In this document: piece after piece, positions 24,862 to 35,150 of the stretch | How the letters are laid out: each line of letters opens with the position of its first letter | Position numbering within the stretch: the first letter of the stretch is position 1 | The notes under the pieces: generated by a model | Databases searched by the model: none | Told to the model about the DNA's origin: nothing | Seen by the model: the letters and a program-made list of their open reading frames with translations, nothing else | Translations under genes and position numbers: made by a program | Assembly (NCBI RefSeq): GCF_004000235.1 | Contig: NZ_RCIO01000005.1 | Coordinates: 168,940 to 232,939 of the forward strand | Direction of reading: 5' to 3' | Source: Mesorhizobium sp. Z1-4 | Lineage (GTDB): Bacteria; Pseudomonadota; Alphaproteobacteria; Rhizobiales; Rhizobiaceae | Length of the DNA: 64,000 nucleotides

Positions 24862-26139
24862 ATGAGCAAAATCAGTAACAGCGGTGGTGGCGACTCCAAG
24901 AACACGCTGTACTGTTCGTTCTGCGGCAAGAGCCAGCACGAGGTCCGCAAGCTGATCGCGGGTCCGACCGTATTCATCTGCGATGAGTGCGTGGAGCTTT
25001 GCATGGACATCATCCGCGAGGAAAACAAATCCTCGATGGTGAAGTCGCGCGAAGGCGTTCCGACCCCGCAGGAAATTCTCGCAGTCCTCGACGATTATGT
25101 GATCGGCCAGTCGCACGCCAAGCGGGTGCTCTCCGTTGCGGTCCACAACCACTACAAGCGGCTTGCGCACGCCACCAAGGGCAACGATGTCGAGCTGGCG
25201 AAGTCGAACATCCTGCTGATCGGCCCGACCGGCTGCGGCAAGACGCTGCTGGCGCAGACGCTGGCGCGCATCATCGACGTGCCGTTCACCATGGCCGATG
25301 CGACGACGCTGACCGAAGCCGGTTATGTCGGCGAGGACGTCGAGAACATCATTCTGAAGCTGCTGCAGTCCGCCGACTACAACGTCGAGCGCGCGCAGCG
25401 CGGCATCGTCTATATCGACGAAATCGACAAGATCAGCCGCAAGTCGGACAATCCTTCGATCACCCGCGACGTTTCGGGCGAGGGCGTCCAGCAGGCGCTG
25501 CTCAAGATCATGGAAGGCACTGTCGCTTCCGTGCCGCCGCAGGGCGGGCGCAAGCACCCGCAGCAGGAATTCCTGCAGGTGGACACGGCCAATATCCTTT
25601 TCATATGCGGCGGCGCTTTCGCCGGCCTCGACAAGATCATCTCCGATCGCGGCCGCAAGACCTCGATCGGCTTCGGCGCCACGGTGTCTTCGCCTGAAGA
25701 CCGCCGTACCGGCGATCTTTTCCGCCTCGTCGAGCCCGAAGACCTGCTCAAATTCGGCCTCATCCCCGAATTTGTCGGCCGTCTGCCGGTGCTGGCCACG
25801 CTCGAGGATTTGAGCGAAGAGGCGCTGGTGCAGATCCTGACCGCGCCGAAGAACGCGCTGGTCAAGCAGTACCAGCGGCTGTTCGAGATGGAGAATGTTG
25901 AACTCACCTTCCACGAAGGCGCTCTTTCGGCGATTGCCAAGAAGGCGATCGAGCGCAAGACCGGCGCGCGCGGCCTGCGCTCCATCATGGAAGCGATCCT
26001 GCTCGACACGATGTTCGAACTTCCCGCGCTGGAAGGCGTGCAGGAAGTGGTTATTTCCGACGAGGTGGTGCAGGGCAATGCGCGCCCGCTCTACATCTAC
26101 GCCGAGCGCGAGAAGGAAAAGGGCAACGTCTCGGCCTGA
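24862..26139 (+). CDS. clpX: ATP-dependent Clp protease ATPase subunit
   Basis: A hexameric AAA+ unfoldase that feeds ClpP. The N-terminal zinc-binding domain shows CSFCGKS and ICDECVELC. The AAA+ module has Walker A GPTGCGKT, pore loop GYVGEDVE, Walker [10 protein letters not shown], and [11 protein letters not shown] with the sensor region. At 425 residues it has the usual length. Its mRNA probably ends at the terminator at 26163-26189. The 254-base gap before it contains no open gene and may hold its own promoter. Confidence 0.98.
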   Translation: MSKISNSGGGDSKNTLYCSFCGKSQHEVRKLIAGPTVFICDECVELCMDIIREENKSSMVKSREGVPTPQEILAVLDDYVIGQSHAKRVLSVAVHNHYKRLAHATKGNDVELAKSNILLIGPTGCGKTLLAQTLARIIDVPFTMADATTLTEAGYVGEDVENIILKLLQSADYNVERAQRGIVYIDEIDKISRKSDNPSITRDVSGEGVQQALLKIMEGTVASVPPQGGRKHPQQEFLQVDTANILFICGGAFAGLDKIISDRGRKTSIGFGATVSSPEDRRTGDLFRLVEPEDLLKFGLIPEFVGRLPVLATLEDLSEEALVQILTAPKNALVKQYQRLFEMENVELTFHEGALSAIAKKAIERKTGARGLRSIMEAILLDTMFELPALEGVQEVVISDEVVQGNARPLYIYAEREKEKGNVSA

Positions 26140-26162
26140 CCTTGGCAGGAGACCGAAACATG

Positions 26163-26189
26163 CGGCGCCTTCGGGCGCCGTTTCCGTTT
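26163..26189 (+). terminator. Terminator after clpX
   Basis: A 7-bp perfect stem with a TTCG tetraloop (CGGCGCC-TTCG-GGCGCCG, 26163-26180) is followed by TTTCCGTTT. It lies 24 bases after the clpX stop codon. Confidence 0.85.
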
Positions 26190-26282
26190 CCGGGGACTAC
26201 CCAAAAGCGCGGGTCCGTTGCCCTTGATCTTTGTATTGAGGCACTCCAACTAACCGTAACAACCCTCGGGCAGGGATACGTG

Positions 26283-26308
26283 CTTGCGTGCGGCTTTTGC
26301 TGCCATAG
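26283..26308 (+). promoter_or_regulatory. Candidate RpoH (heat-shock) promoter of lon
   Basis: CTTGCG (26283-26288) and CCATAG (26303-26308) are separated by 14 bases. This resembles the alphaproteobacterial sigma-32 pattern CTTG...CCAT, and lon is a known heat-shock gene. The element lies 74 bases before the lon ATG. It was assigned by eye only. Confidence 0.4.
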
Positions 26309-26382
26309 GCGGATCGCCCTGCAATCGCTACAATAAGGATTCGCAGCCGGCTGCTTGCGGCTGCGCCATGAAAGGCTGAGCA

Positions 26383-28794
26383 ATGACGAATTCCCCCCGC
26401 ATATCGGGCGATATCCATCCAGTGCTGCCGCTGCGCGACATCGTCGTGTTTCCGCACATGATCGTGCCGCTCTTCGTCGGCCGTGAAAAATCGATCAAGG
26501 CACTGGAAGATGTCATGGGCGCTGACAAGCAGATACTGCTTGCTACGCAGAAAAACGCTGCCGACGACGATCCGGCAAGCGACGAGATTTACGACATCGG
26601 TACGCTCGCCAACGTGCTGCAGCTGCTGAAGCTGCCCGACGGCACTGTCAAGGTGTTGGTGGAAGGCACCGCACGTGCGCGCATCACCGGCTTTACCGAT
26701 CGCACCGACTTTCACGAGGGCTCGGCCGAGGTGCTGAGTGAGCCCGAGGAAGACGAGGTCGAGGTCGAGGCGCTGGCCCGCTCGGTCGTCGCCGACTTCG
26801 AAAACTACGTGAAGCTCAACAAGAAGATCTCGCCTGAGGTCGTGGGCGCCACGAGCCAGATCGACGACTATTCCAAGCTCGCCGACACGGTCGCCTCGCA
26901 TCTGGCGATCAAGATCCCCGAGAAGCAGGAAATGTTGGCCACGCTGCCCGTGCGCGAGCGGCTGGAGAAGGCCATGGGCTTCATGGAAGCCGAGATTTCC
27001 GTGCTGCAGGTGGAAAAGCGCATCCGCTCGCGCGTCAAGCGCCAGATGGAGAAGACGCAGCGCGAATATTACCTCAACGAGCAGATGAAGGCGATCCAGA
27101 AGGAGCTCGGCGAGGGTGAAGACGGCCGCGACGAGGTGGCCGAGCTCGAAGAGCGGATCAAGAAGACCAAGCTCACCAAGGAAGCGCGCGAGAAGGCAAA
27201 TGCGGAGCTGAAGAAGCTGCGCAACATGTCGCCGATGTCGGCGGAATCGACCGTCGTGCGCAACTATCTCGACTGGATGCTTTCCATCCCGTGGGGCAAG
27301 AATTCGCGCGTTCGCCACGACCTGCACTTCGCGCAGGACGTGCTGGACACGGACCATTACGGCCTGGACAAGGTCAAGGATCGCATCGTCGAGTATCTTG
27401 CCGTCCAGAGCCGACAGAAGAAGCTGAAAGGCCCAATCCTGTGCCTTGTCGGACCTCCCGGTGTTGGCAAGACCTCGCTCGGCAAGTCGATCGCGCGTGC
27501 GACCGGACGCGAGTTCGTACGCATGGCGCTCGGCGGCGTGCGCGACGAGGCCGAAATCCGCGGCCACAGGCGGACCTATATCGGCTCCATGCCCGGCAAG
27601 ATCGTGCAGTCGATGAAGAAGGCCAAGAAGTCGAACCCGCTCTTCCTGCTCGACGAGATCGACAAGATGGGCATGGACTTTCGCGGCGACCCGTCATCGG
27701 CACTGCTTGAGGTTCTCGATCCGGAGCAGAACTCGACCTTCATGGACCACTATCTCGAGGTCGAGTACGACCTCTCGAACGTGATGTTCGTGACGACGGC
27801 CAACACGCTGAACATCCCGCCGGCTCTGATGGACCGCATGGAGATCATTCGCATCGCCGGTTACACCGAGGATGAGAAGGTCGAGATCGCCAAGCGGCAT
27901 CTTTTGCCCAAGGCCGTGCGCGAGCACGCCCTGCAGCCGAAGGAGTTCTCGGTCTCGGACGACGCTGTCCGCGAGATCATCCGCGTCTATACCCGCGAGG
28001 CGGGCGTGCGCAGCCTTGAGCGCGAGCTGATGAAGCTGGCCCGCAAGGCTGTTACCGAAATTGTGCGCACGAAGACCAAATCGGTGAAGATCACGCCGAA
28101 GAACATCGACGAGTATCTCGGTGTTCCGCGGTTCCGCTACGGCCAGGTCGAAGGCGAAGACAATGTCGGCGTCGTGACCGGGCTTGCCTGGACCGAGGTC
28201 GGCGGCGAGTTGCTGACCATCGAAGGCGTGATGATGCCGGGCAAGGGCAAGATGACCGTCACCGGCAACCTGCGCGATGTGATGAAGGAGTCGATTTCCG
28301 CCGCGGCATCTTACGTGCGCAGCCGGGCCGTCGATTTCGGCATCGAGCCGCCGCTGTTCGACAAGCGCGACATCCACGTGCACGTGCCCGAAGGCGCAAC
28401 GCCCAAGGACGGCCCTTCGGCCGGCACCGCGATGGCGACGGCGATCGTTTCGGTCCTCACCGGCATTCCGGTCCGCAAGGATGTTGCGATGACGGGTGAG
28501 ATCACGCTGCGGGGACGCGTGCTGCCGATCGGTGGTCTGAAGGAAAAGCTGCTCGCGGCCCTGCGCGGCGGTATCAAGAAGGTGTTGATTCCGGAGGAAA
28601 ATGCGAAAGACCTCGCTGAAATCCCCGAAAGCGTGAAAAACGGTCTCGAAATCATCCCGGTAAGCCGCGTCGGCGAAGTGCTGAGCCACGCACTGACGCG
28701 TATGCCGGAAGCCATCGAATGGACCGAAAAGGACAATCAGCCGGCGTCGTCGGACAAGATTGAAGAATCAGTTCAGTCGCCGCTGGCGCACTAG
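26383..28794 (+). CDS. lon: ATP-dependent Lon protease
   Basis: A hexameric AAA+ serine-lysine protease that removes misfolded and regulatory proteins. The 803-residue chain starts with the substrate-binding LON domain ([20 protein letters not shown]). It continues with Walker [13 protein letters not shown], Walker [12 protein letters not shown] and the protease domain with Ser679 in [11 protein letters not shown] and Lys722 in [11 protein letters not shown], the same numbering as E. coli Lon. A terminator closes it at 28816-28842. In Caulobacter and rhizobia Lon helps control the cell cycle. Confidence 0.98.
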   Translation: MTNSPRISGDIHPVLPLRDIVVFPHMIVPLFVGREKSIKALEDVMGADKQILLATQKNAADDDPASDEIYDIGTLANVLQLLKLPDGTVKVLVEGTARARITGFTDRTDFHEGSAEVLSEPEEDEVEVEALARSVVADFENYVKLNKKISPEVVGATSQIDDYSKLADTVASHLAIKIPEKQEMLATLPVRERLEKAMGFMEAEISVLQVEKRIRSRVKRQMEKTQREYYLNEQMKAIQKELGEGEDGRDEVAELEERIKKTKLTKEAREKANAELKKLRNMSPMSAESTVVRNYLDWMLSIPWGKNSRVRHDLHFAQDVLDTDHYGLDKVKDRIVEYLAVQSRQKKLKGPILCLVGPPGVGKTSLGKSIARATGREFVRMALGGVRDEAEIRGHRRTYIGSMPGKIVQSMKKAKKSNPLFLLDEIDKMGMDFRGDPSSALLEVLDPEQNSTFMDHYLEVEYDLSNVMFVTTANTLNIPPALMDRMEIIRIAGYTEDEKVEIAKRHLLPKAVREHALQPKEFSVSDDAVREIIRVYTREAGVRSLERELMKLARKAVTEIVRTKTKSVKITPKNIDEYLGVPRFRYGQVEGEDNVGVVTGLAWTEVGGELLTIEGVMMPGKGKMTVTGNLRDVMKESISAAASYVRSRAVDFGIEPPLFDKRDIHVHVPEGATPKDGPSAGTAMATAIVSVLTGIPVRKDVAMTGEITLRGRVLPIGGLKEKLLAALRGGIKKVLIPEENAKDLAEIPESVKNGLEIIPVSRVGEVLSHALTRMPEAIEWTEKDNQPASSDKIEESVQSPLAH

Positions 28795-28815
28795 CAGCGT
28801 CCGATTTGCTGGTTC

Positions 28816-28842
28816 GAAGGCCGGGTTGTTAGCCCGGCCTTC
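28816..28842 (+). terminator. Terminator after lon
   Basis: A 10-bp perfect stem (GAAGGCCGGG / CCCGGCCTTC) with a 7-base loop, followed by a T-containing tail (ATCATTTC). It lies 21 bases past the lon stop. Confidence 0.85.
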
Positions 28843-28990
28843 ATCATTTCTACCATTCTAACTTTAGAAACGGCGGAAAACGTGGGTTTCCCGAGGTTTT
28901 GTGCTTGGTCGGCAAGCGTCCATCCCATAGAGTTCGCGCCTATTGGGTGAGTCGTAAAAAAACCCGATCTTCACAGGGAAGGATTCCTTT

Positions 28991-29263
28991 ATGAACAAGA
29001 ACGAACTCGTAGCCGCCGTCGCCGACGAGGCCAATCTGTCCAAGGCAGACGCCCAGTCCGCTGTCGACGCGGTATTTTCCGTTATTACTGGTCAGCTGAA
29101 AAAAGGCGGCGATGTGCGCCTTGTCGGTTTCGGCAATTTCTCGGTTTCCAAGCGCGCCGCAACTGTCGGCCGCAACCCCCAGACCGGTGCGGCTGTGAAC
29201 ATTCCCGCCCGCACGGTCCCCAAGTTCTCGGCCGGCAAGGGCCTCAAGGACGCGGTGAACTAA
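28991..29263 (+). CDS. hup: DNA-binding protein HU (single-subunit type)
   Basis: A 90-residue nucleoid protein that bends and compacts DNA as a homodimer. It shows the family start MNKNELVAAVADEANLSKADA, the core GFGNFSVSKRAATVGRNPQTG and the beta-arm NIPARTVPKFSAGKGLKDAVN. The arm has Pro at the intercalating position. It follows lon, as in most proteobacteria, and ends at the terminator at 29289-29317. Confidence 0.97.
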   Translation: MNKNELVAAVADEANLSKADAQSAVDAVFSVITGQLKKGGDVRLVGFGNFSVSKRAATVGRNPQTGAAVNIPARTVPKFSAGKGLKDAVN

Positions 29264-29288
29264 GGTTTCCTTGGTCATAGACCCTTTT

Positions 29289-29317
29289 GAAGCCGGGCAT
29301 TGCCCGGCTTCTTTTTT
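29289..29317 (+). terminator. Terminator after HU gene
   Basis: A perfect stem GAAGCCGGGC / GCCCGGCTTC with a short AT loop region (29289-29311) is followed by TTTTTT. It also separates HU from the convergent kynureninase gene. Confidence 0.93.
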
Positions 29318-29332
29318 GGGTTCGGGAAGGCT

Positions 29333-30526
29333 CTAGGTTACCGCGGCGCGGCGATGGAAGTCCGGCTGGTCCCAGAGCTTCTGCGACATGATCCTTGTGA
29401 GGCGGCTCACCGCCTCGTCGATGTCGCTTTCGTTCAGATAGAGTGGTGTTATGCCGAACCTCATTATGTCCGGAGCACGGAAGTCGCCGATGACATCGTC
29501 GGCGATAAGTGCCTGCATAGCTGCATAGCCATGCTCGAAGGCAAACGAAATCTGTGAGCCGCGCTGCTGCGGATCGCGCGGACTGACCAGGCGCAGCTGC
29601 GGACAATTCGCCTCCACGCCTGCGACAAAGCGCTGGCCGAGTTCGATGGAGCACGCCCTCAGGTCGGCGAGATCGACACCATCCCAGGCGTCCAGTGCGG
29701 CATCGAGCGCGACCATCTGCAGGATCGGCGGTGTGCCGACACGCATGCGCTCGATACCTTCGCCCGGGCGGTAGTCGAGGTCGAACGCAAAGGGCGCCTC
29801 ATGTCCGAGCCAGCCGGAGAGCGCGGGGCGTACGCGGTCCGCATATCTCGGCGCGACATAGATGAATGCCGGCGCGCCCGGGCCGCCATTCAGGAACTTG
29901 TAAGTGCAGCCGACCGCGAAATCGGCATCTGCGCCAGTGAGATCGACCGGCAGTGCGCCGGCGCTGTGAGCGAGATCCCACATCGCAATGACGCCATTTG
30001 TGTGCGCCGCAGCGGTCAGTGCGGCCATGTCATGCTTGCGGCCGGTGCGATAATCGACCTCGGTCAGCATCAGAACTGCAACGCTGTCATCGATGTGGTG
30101 TGCGACCTGATCGGGCTCGACGGTTTTCAGCCGGTAGCCGTCGCCCAGCTGCCTGAGCAGTCCCTCCGCCATGTACAGGTCGGTCGGGAAGTTCCCGGTG
30201 TCGGAAAGCACGACCCGGCGGTCTGGATTGAGTTCGAGGCCGGCCGCAAGCGCCTGATAAACCTTGATTGAGAGTGTGTCGCCTGTCACCACCGTACCTG
30301 CGGAAGCGCCGATCAGCCGCGCAATTCGATCTCCCAGCCGCGACGGCATTTCCATCCAACGCGCCTTGTTCCACGCAGTGATCAGCATCGAGCCCCATTC
30401 CCGCTCCATTGCCTGGCTCACGCGTTGTGTCGCTTTGCGGGGCAGGGGGCCGAGAGAATTGCCGTCCAGGTAGACCAAGCCGTCCGGTATCTCGAACAGC
30501 GAGCGCGTGGCCGAAAAATCTGTCAT
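29333..30526 (-). CDS. kynU: Kynureninase
   Basis: A PLP enzyme that splits L-kynurenine to anthranilate and alanine in tryptophan breakdown. The 397-residue protein starts MTDFSATRSLFEIPDGLVYL and shows DGNSLGPLPRKA, VLSDTGNFPTDLYMAEG, WDLAHSAGALPVDL and the PLP-binding lysine in GCTYKFLNGGPGAPAF. The ATG at 30526 with GAGAGA upstream is chosen over an upstream in-frame start at 30568. No other kyn genes lie near, so the pathway must be completed elsewhere. Confidence 0.93.
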   Translation of the reverse strand: MTDFSATRSLFEIPDGLVYLDGNSLGPLPRKATQRVSQAMEREWGSMLITAWNKARWMEMPSRLGDRIARLIGASAGTVVTGDTLSIKVYQALAAGLELNPDRRVVLSDTGNFPTDLYMAEGLLRQLGDGYRLKTVEPDQVAHHIDDSVAVLMLTEVDYRTGRKHDMAALTAAAHTNGVIAMWDLAHSAGALPVDLTGADADFAVGCTYKFLNGGPGAPAFIYVAPRYADRVRPALSGWLGHEAPFAFDLDYRPGEGIERMRVGTPPILQMVALDAALDAWDGVDLADLRACSIELGQRFVAGVEANCPQLRLVSPRDPQQRGSQISFAFEHGYAAMQALIADDVIGDFRAPDIMRFGITPLYLNESDIDEAVSRLTRIMSQKLWDQPDFHRRAAVT

Positions 30527-30665
30527 CGATTCGATCTCTCCCGCCGGCGGGCTGCCGGCATGCTGCAACGTCCGTTGCGCAATAGCGTGTCCCGCGCGCG
30601 ATGTCTCGCGCCAGATCGGGATCTGCGGGGGTGGCAGCCGGGTAAGAACTGCGCGGGCGGGGGAA

Positions 30666-30741
<76 letters not shown>

Positions 30742-30961
30742 GCCGTGAGCCAGCCGTTTAGGCGTTTCGCGTCATTGCCGCAAGCGAAAATCACTCCGCA
30801 CGGCAAACGTGTTGACGCTCCGAGTCAGTCGCAGGCGGCACAATATGCGGGTGCTTGTCCAAAGACCGGAAATTCGCGCGCAGGCGCCGCTTGACAGTGC
30901 CGGGTGAAGCGCCTAATTCACCGCGACATTCAGCGGGCCGGTTTCCGGTTTCGCCTGATGC

Positions 30962-31038
30962 GCGGGTGTAGCTCAGTCGGTTAGAGTGCCGGCCTGTCAC
31001 GCCGGAGGTCGCGGGTTCGAGCCCCGTCACTCGCGCCA
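30962..31038 (+). tRNA. tRNA-Asp (anticodon GUC)
   Basis: A full cloverleaf: acceptor GCGGGTG pairing with CACTCGC, D-arm GCTCAGTCGGTTAGAGT, anticodon stem CCGGC/GCCGG with loop CTGTCAC, T-loop GTTCGAG, and encoded CCA. The 247 bases from here to nuoA hold no gene and probably contain the nuo promoter. Confidence 0.97.
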
Positions 31039-31285
31039 TTTCTTTCCTCACAGATGTGGTCTGTCGCAGCCAGTGCACCCGCCGTGGTCGCATCGCGACA
31101 TGCGCTGTGAGGTGCGCGTCGACGCATCAAGGTTTGACTTGCTTCGCGCAGGCGGCTGCGTTAACCCTCGCCGCAACGCAGCATGGCCTCGGCGGGGCGC
31201 GCTTGCCGGGAAATTTAAGTCGCGGCAAGAGCCTGGTTCGTGATGTTATGCTTCCGTTCGGCCCAAAGCCCCGGAATGACGATTC

Positions 31286-31651
31286 ATGAGTGAACTTCTT
31301 CAGTCTTATCTGCCGATTGTGATCTTCATCGGTGTCGCGCTCGCCATCGTTGCCGCGCTGGTGATTGCGCCTTTCATCGTCGCCTACAGCAATCCCGATC
31401 CGGAAAAGCTGTCGGCTTACGAATGCGGCTTCAACGCATTCGACGATGCGCGCATGAAGTTCGACATCCGCTTTTACCTCGTTGCCATCCTGTTCATCAT
31501 CTTCGATCTGGAAGTGGCCTTTCTGTTCCCGTGGGCCGTCTCGTTCGGCGATATCGGCTGGCTCGGCTTCTGGTCCATGATGGTGTTTCTCGGCGTGCTG
31601 ACGATCGGCTTTATTTATGAGTGGAAGAAGGGAGCGCTGGAATGGGATTGA
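31286..31651 (+). CDS. nuoA: NADH-quinone oxidoreductase subunit A
   Basis: A three-helix membrane subunit of complex I at the junction between membrane and peripheral arms (121 residues). Shown by [20 protein letters not shown], the conserved loop [25 protein letters not shown] with its cysteine near the quinone site, and [17 protein letters not shown]. It is the first gene of the nuoA-N operon, and its end overlaps nuoB by ten bases. Confidence 0.98.
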   Translation: MSELLQSYLPIVIFIGVALAIVAALVIAPFIVAYSNPDPEKLSAYECGFNAFDDARMKFDIRFYLVAILFIIFDLEVAFLFPWAVSFGDIGWLGFWSMMVFLGVLTIGFIYEWKKGALEWD

Positions 31652-32223
31652 ACGATCCTTCTGCGACGCTCGTAGCGCCCCGGCCCAAGGGAATTATCGA
31701 CCCCAACACCGGGCGGCCCGTGGGTGAGGACGACGTCTTCTTTGCGGAGTTCAACAACGAGCTCTCCGACAAGGGTTTCATCGTTACCTCTTCGGAAGCG
31801 CTGGTCACCTGGGCGCGCACCGGCTCGCTGATGTGGATGACATTCGGCCTTGCGTGCTGCGCCGTTGAGATGATGCACATGTCGATGCCGCGCTACGACG
31901 CCGAACGTTTCGGCTTCGCGCCGCGCGCTTCGCCGCGCCAGTCGGATGTGATGATCGTTGCCGGCACGCTGACCAACAAGATGGCGCCGGCTTTGCGCAA
32001 GGTCTACGACCAGATGCCGGAGCCGCGTTACGTTATCTCGATGGGCTCCTGCGCTAACGGCGGCGGCTACTACCACTATTCCTATTCGGTGGTACGCGGC
32101 TGCGACCGCGTTGTGCCGGTGGACATTTACGTGCCTGGCTGCCCGCCGACTGCCGAAGCGTTGCTTTATGGCGTGCTGCTTTTGCAGAAGAAAATACGCC
32201 GTACCGGCACGATCGAGCGGTAG
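31642..32223 (+). CDS. nuoB: NADH-quinone oxidoreductase subunit B
   Basis: Carries iron-sulfur cluster N2, the last electron carrier before ubiquinone. The tandem cysteines are in [13 protein letters not shown], with the other ligands in [13 protein letters not shown] and [14 protein letters not shown]. The 193-residue protein starts at the ATG at 31642, inside the nuoA end. An open stretch upstream (from 31621) is only the nuoA frame overlap. Confidence 0.98.
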   Translation: MGLNDPSATLVAPRPKGIIDPNTGRPVGEDDVFFAEFNNELSDKGFIVTSSEALVTWARTGSLMWMTFGLACCAVEMMHMSMPRYDAERFGFAPRASPRQSDVMIVAGTLTNKMAPALRKVYDQMPEPRYVISMGSCANGGGYYHYSYSVVRGCDRVVPVDIYVPGCPPTAEALLYGVLLLQKKIRRTGTIER

Positions 32224-32229
32224 GTGCGC

Positions 32230-32835
32230 ATGTCTGACGAAGCACTCAAAGACCTGGCCTCTTACATCGGCGAAAAACTGGACTCCAAGGTTCAGGACAC
32301 GGCGATCGCCTATGGCGAGCTCACGCTCGAAGTGGAAAGCGGCGATATCATCGAGGTTCTTGGCTTCCTGCGCGACGACGTGCAGTGCCAGTTCATTTCG
32401 TTCGTTGACCTGTCGGGTGCGGATTACCCGTCCCGCGCGCGCCGCTTCGATGTCGTCTATCACCTGTTGTCGCCACGCCAGAACCAGCGCATCCGCGTGC
32501 GGGTGATGACGGACGAGGATACGCCCGTGCCGTCAGCAACGGGTGTGTTTCCCGGCGCCGATTGGTTCGAGCGCGAGGCTTACGACATGTACGGCATTCT
32601 GTTCACCGGCCACCCTGACCTGCGCCGTATTCTGACCGACTACGGCTTCGAGGGGCATCCGCTGCGCAAGGATTTCCCGCTCACCGGTTTTGTCGAGGTT
32701 CGCTACGACGACGAGCTGAAGCGCGTTGTCTACGAGCCGGTGGAACTGAAGCAGGAGTTCCGCAATTTCGATTTCCTCTCCCCCTGGGAGGGCACGGATT
32801 ACGTACTTCCGGGCGACGAGAAGGCGAAGCAGTGA
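32230..32835 (+). CDS. nuoC: NADH-quinone oxidoreductase subunit C
   Basis: A 30-kDa peripheral-arm subunit of 201 residues. The signature [29 protein letters not shown] and the following [23 protein letters not shown] are diagnostic. The ATG at 32230 is chosen over a GTG two codons earlier. The end overlaps the GTG of nuoD by four bases. NuoC and NuoD are separate here, not fused as in E. coli. Confidence 0.98.
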   Translation: MSDEALKDLASYIGEKLDSKVQDTAIAYGELTLEVESGDIIEVLGFLRDDVQCQFISFVDLSGADYPSRARRFDVVYHLLSPRQNQRIRVRVMTDEDTPVPSATGVFPGADWFEREAYDMYGILFTGHPDLRRILTDYGFEGHPLRKDFPLTGFVEVRYDDELKRVVYEPVELKQEFRNFDFLSPWEGTDYVLPGDEKAKQ

Positions 32836-34022
32836 CCGAACACAACGTCCGCAACTTCAATATCAATTTCGGGCCGCAACATCCTGCGGCGCATGGCGTG
32901 TTGCGCCTGGTTCTGGAGCTGGACGGCGAAGTTGTCGAGCGTGTCGATCCGCATATCGGGCTGCTTCACCGCGGTACCGAAAAGCTGATCGAGGCCAAGA
33001 CCTATCTGCAGGCGGTGCCCTATTTCGATCGGCTCGACTATGTCGCACCGATGAATCAGGAGCATGCTTTCGCTCTCGCCGTCGAGCGTTTGCTCGGCAT
33101 CGACGTGCCGATCCGCGGCCAGCTGATCCGGGTACTTTATTCCGAAATCGGCCGCATCCTGAACCATCTGCTCAACATCACCACGCAGGCGCTCGACGTC
33201 GGCGCGCTCACCCCGCCGCTGTGGGGTTTCGAGGAGCGCGAAAAGCTGATGGTGTTTTACGAGCGGGCCTGCGGCGCACGCATGCATGCGGCCTATTTCC
33301 GGCCGGGCGGAGTGCATCAGGATCTGCCGGACCAACTCGTCGAAGACATCGGCAACTGGATCGACCCGTTCCTTCAGACCGTAGAAGACCTCGACAATCT
33401 TCTCACCGGCAACCGCATCTTCAAGCAGCGCAACGCCGATATCGGTGTCGTGTCGCTGGACGATGCCTGGGCCTGGGGCTTTTCGGGCGTCATGGTGCGC
33501 GGTTCGGGTGCTGCCTGGGACCTGCGCAAGTCGCAGCCCTACGAGTGCTACCGCGAGATGGAATTCGATATTCCGATCGGCAAGAACGGCGATTGTTACG
33601 ACCGTTATCTCATACGCATGGAAGAGATGCGACAGTCGGCCTCGATCATGCGCCAGTGCGTGGAGCGTCTGCTCGGCAAGGAGCGGACGGGCCCGGTCTC
33701 CAACGCCGACGGCAAGGTTGTGCCGCCCAAGCGCGGCGAGATGAAACGCTCCATGGAAGCGCTCATCCACCACTTCAAGCTCTATACCGAGGGCTATCAT
33801 GTTCCCGAAGGCGAGGTTTATGCCGCCGTCGAAGCGCCGAAAGGCGAATTCGGCGTCTATCTCGTTTCCGACGGTACCAACAAACCCTATCGCTGCAAGC
33901 TACGCGCGCCCGGTTTCGCGCATCTGCAGGCGATGGACTTCCTGTGCCGCAAGCACATGCTGGCGGACGTGACCGCCATCCTCGGATCCCTGGATATCGT
34001 CTTCGGTGAGGTAGATCGTTAG
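32832..34022 (+). CDS. nuoD: NADH-quinone oxidoreductase subunit D
   Basis: A 49-kDa subunit of 396 residues that forms the quinone-binding cavity with NuoB. Shown by [53 protein letters not shown] and, at the end, [25 protein letters not shown]. It starts with GTG in a GTGA overlap with the nuoC stop, a sign of coupled translation. Confidence 0.98.
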   Translation: MTEHNVRNFNINFGPQHPAAHGVLRLVLELDGEVVERVDPHIGLLHRGTEKLIEAKTYLQAVPYFDRLDYVAPMNQEHAFALAVERLLGIDVPIRGQLIRVLYSEIGRILNHLLNITTQALDVGALTPPLWGFEEREKLMVFYERACGARMHAAYFRPGGVHQDLPDQLVEDIGNWIDPFLQTVEDLDNLLTGNRIFKQRNADIGVVSLDDAWAWGFSGVMVRGSGAAWDLRKSQPYECYREMEFDIPIGKNGDCYDRYLIRMEEMRQSASIMRQCVERLLGKERTGPVSNADGKVVPPKRGEMKRSMEALIHHFKLYTEGYHVPEGEVYAAVEAPKGEFGVYLVSDGTNKPYRCKLRAPGFAHLQAMDFLCRKHMLADVTAILGSLDIVFGEVDR

Positions 34023-34025
34023 ACC

Positions 34026-35141
34026 ATGTCAGTACGCCGCCTCGCAGAGCCAGCCCTTCAGCCAGCCAGTTTCGCCTTTTCCAGGGCGAACGCGGCCTGG
34101 GCCAAAAAGACGATCAACAAGTACCCCAAGGGTCGCCAGCAATCGGCTGTGATCCCGCTTCTGATGCGGGCGCAGGAGCAGGACGGCTGGGTTACCCAGG
34201 CCGCAATAGAGCATGTCGCCGATATGCTTGAGATGCCGCTCATCCGGGTGCTGGAAGTCGCGACTTTCTACACCCAGTACCAGCTGAACCCGGTCGGAAC
34301 GAAGGCGCATATTCAGGTCTGCGGCACGACGCCGTGCATGTTGCGTGGCTCCGAAGCGCTGATGGATGTGTGCCGCAGCAAGATCCATCCCGAGCAGTTC
34401 CATACCAACGAGGCCGGCACGCTGTCATGGGAAGAGGTCGAGTGTCTCGGTGCCTGTGTGAACGCGCCGATGGTGATGGTGTTCAAGGACACTTACGAGG
34501 ATCTGACGCCCGAACGCCTCGAGGAGATCATCGATGCGTTCGAGGCCGGCAAAGGCGCCAAAGTGACGCCCGGACCGCAGGTCAACCGTATTTATTCGGC
34601 GCCTGAAGGCGGCCTGACCTCGCTCACCGACGAAAAGGCGCTCACCAAGGCCGGCCGTGCGCGCGCCGCTGCCGCGCCCAAGAAGACAGCCGCAGCGAAG
34701 TCGAAAGCCGCCAAGGTACCGCCGTCCAACGCAGCCAAGCCGAAGACGGCGGCGATCGAAACGGCGCCGGCAATCAAGTCGCCTGCGGCCAGGAAGGCGA
34801 GCGCCGGCAAGGCCGCTCCGTCAACGAAAGCCGCCGCACCGGCGAAAGCTGCGGCACTTGAGGACAAGAACCGCCCGGCCGGCATCAAGAAACCCGCGAA
34901 GCCTGACGATCTAAAGCTGATCTCGGGTGTCGGTCCCAAGATCGAGGGCATTCTGCACGAACTCGGCATCTACACCTTCGCGCAAGTTGCGAAATGGAAG
35001 AAAGCCGAGCGCGAATGGGTGGACGGCTATCTGAAATTCCATGGCCGCATCGAACGCGATGACTGGGTCAAACAGGCCAAGGCGCTCGCCAAGGGCGGTG
35101 AGGCCGAATATGTCCGCGTCTTCGGCAAGAAGCCGCGATAG
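34026..35141 (+). CDS. nuoE: NADH-quinone oxidoreductase subunit E with C-terminal helix-hairpin-helix extension
   Basis: A subunit carrying the [2Fe-2S] cluster N1a. Ligands lie in CGTTPCMLRG and CLGACVNAPMV. The canonical part ends near residue 200. The chain then continues through an Ala/Lys/Pro-rich linker to a compact domain starting PDDLKLISGVGPKIEGILHE and ending RDDWVKQAKALAKGG. The total of 371 residues is about twice the usual NuoE length. The tail resembles the H3TH-like domain of COG3743 and is repeated in the gene at 36457. Extended NuoE forms occur in other Rhizobiales; their purpose is not known to me. Confidence 0.95.
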   Translation: MSVRRLAEPALQPASFAFSRANAAWAKKTINKYPKGRQQSAVIPLLMRAQEQDGWVTQAAIEHVADMLEMPLIRVLEVATFYTQYQLNPVGTKAHIQVCGTTPCMLRGSEALMDVCRSKIHPEQFHTNEAGTLSWEEVECLGACVNAPMVMVFKDTYEDLTPERLEEIIDAFEAGKGAKVTPGPQVNRIYSAPEGGLTSLTDEKALTKAGRARAAAAPKKTAAAKSKAAKVPPSNAAKPKTAAIETAPAIKSPAARKASAGKAAPSTKAAAPAKAAALEDKNRPAGIKKPAKPDDLKLISGVGPKIEGILHELGIYTFAQVAKWKKAEREWVDGYLKFHGRIERDDWVKQAKALAKGGEAEYVRVFGKKPR

Positions 35142-35150
35142 GAGGTGGGG

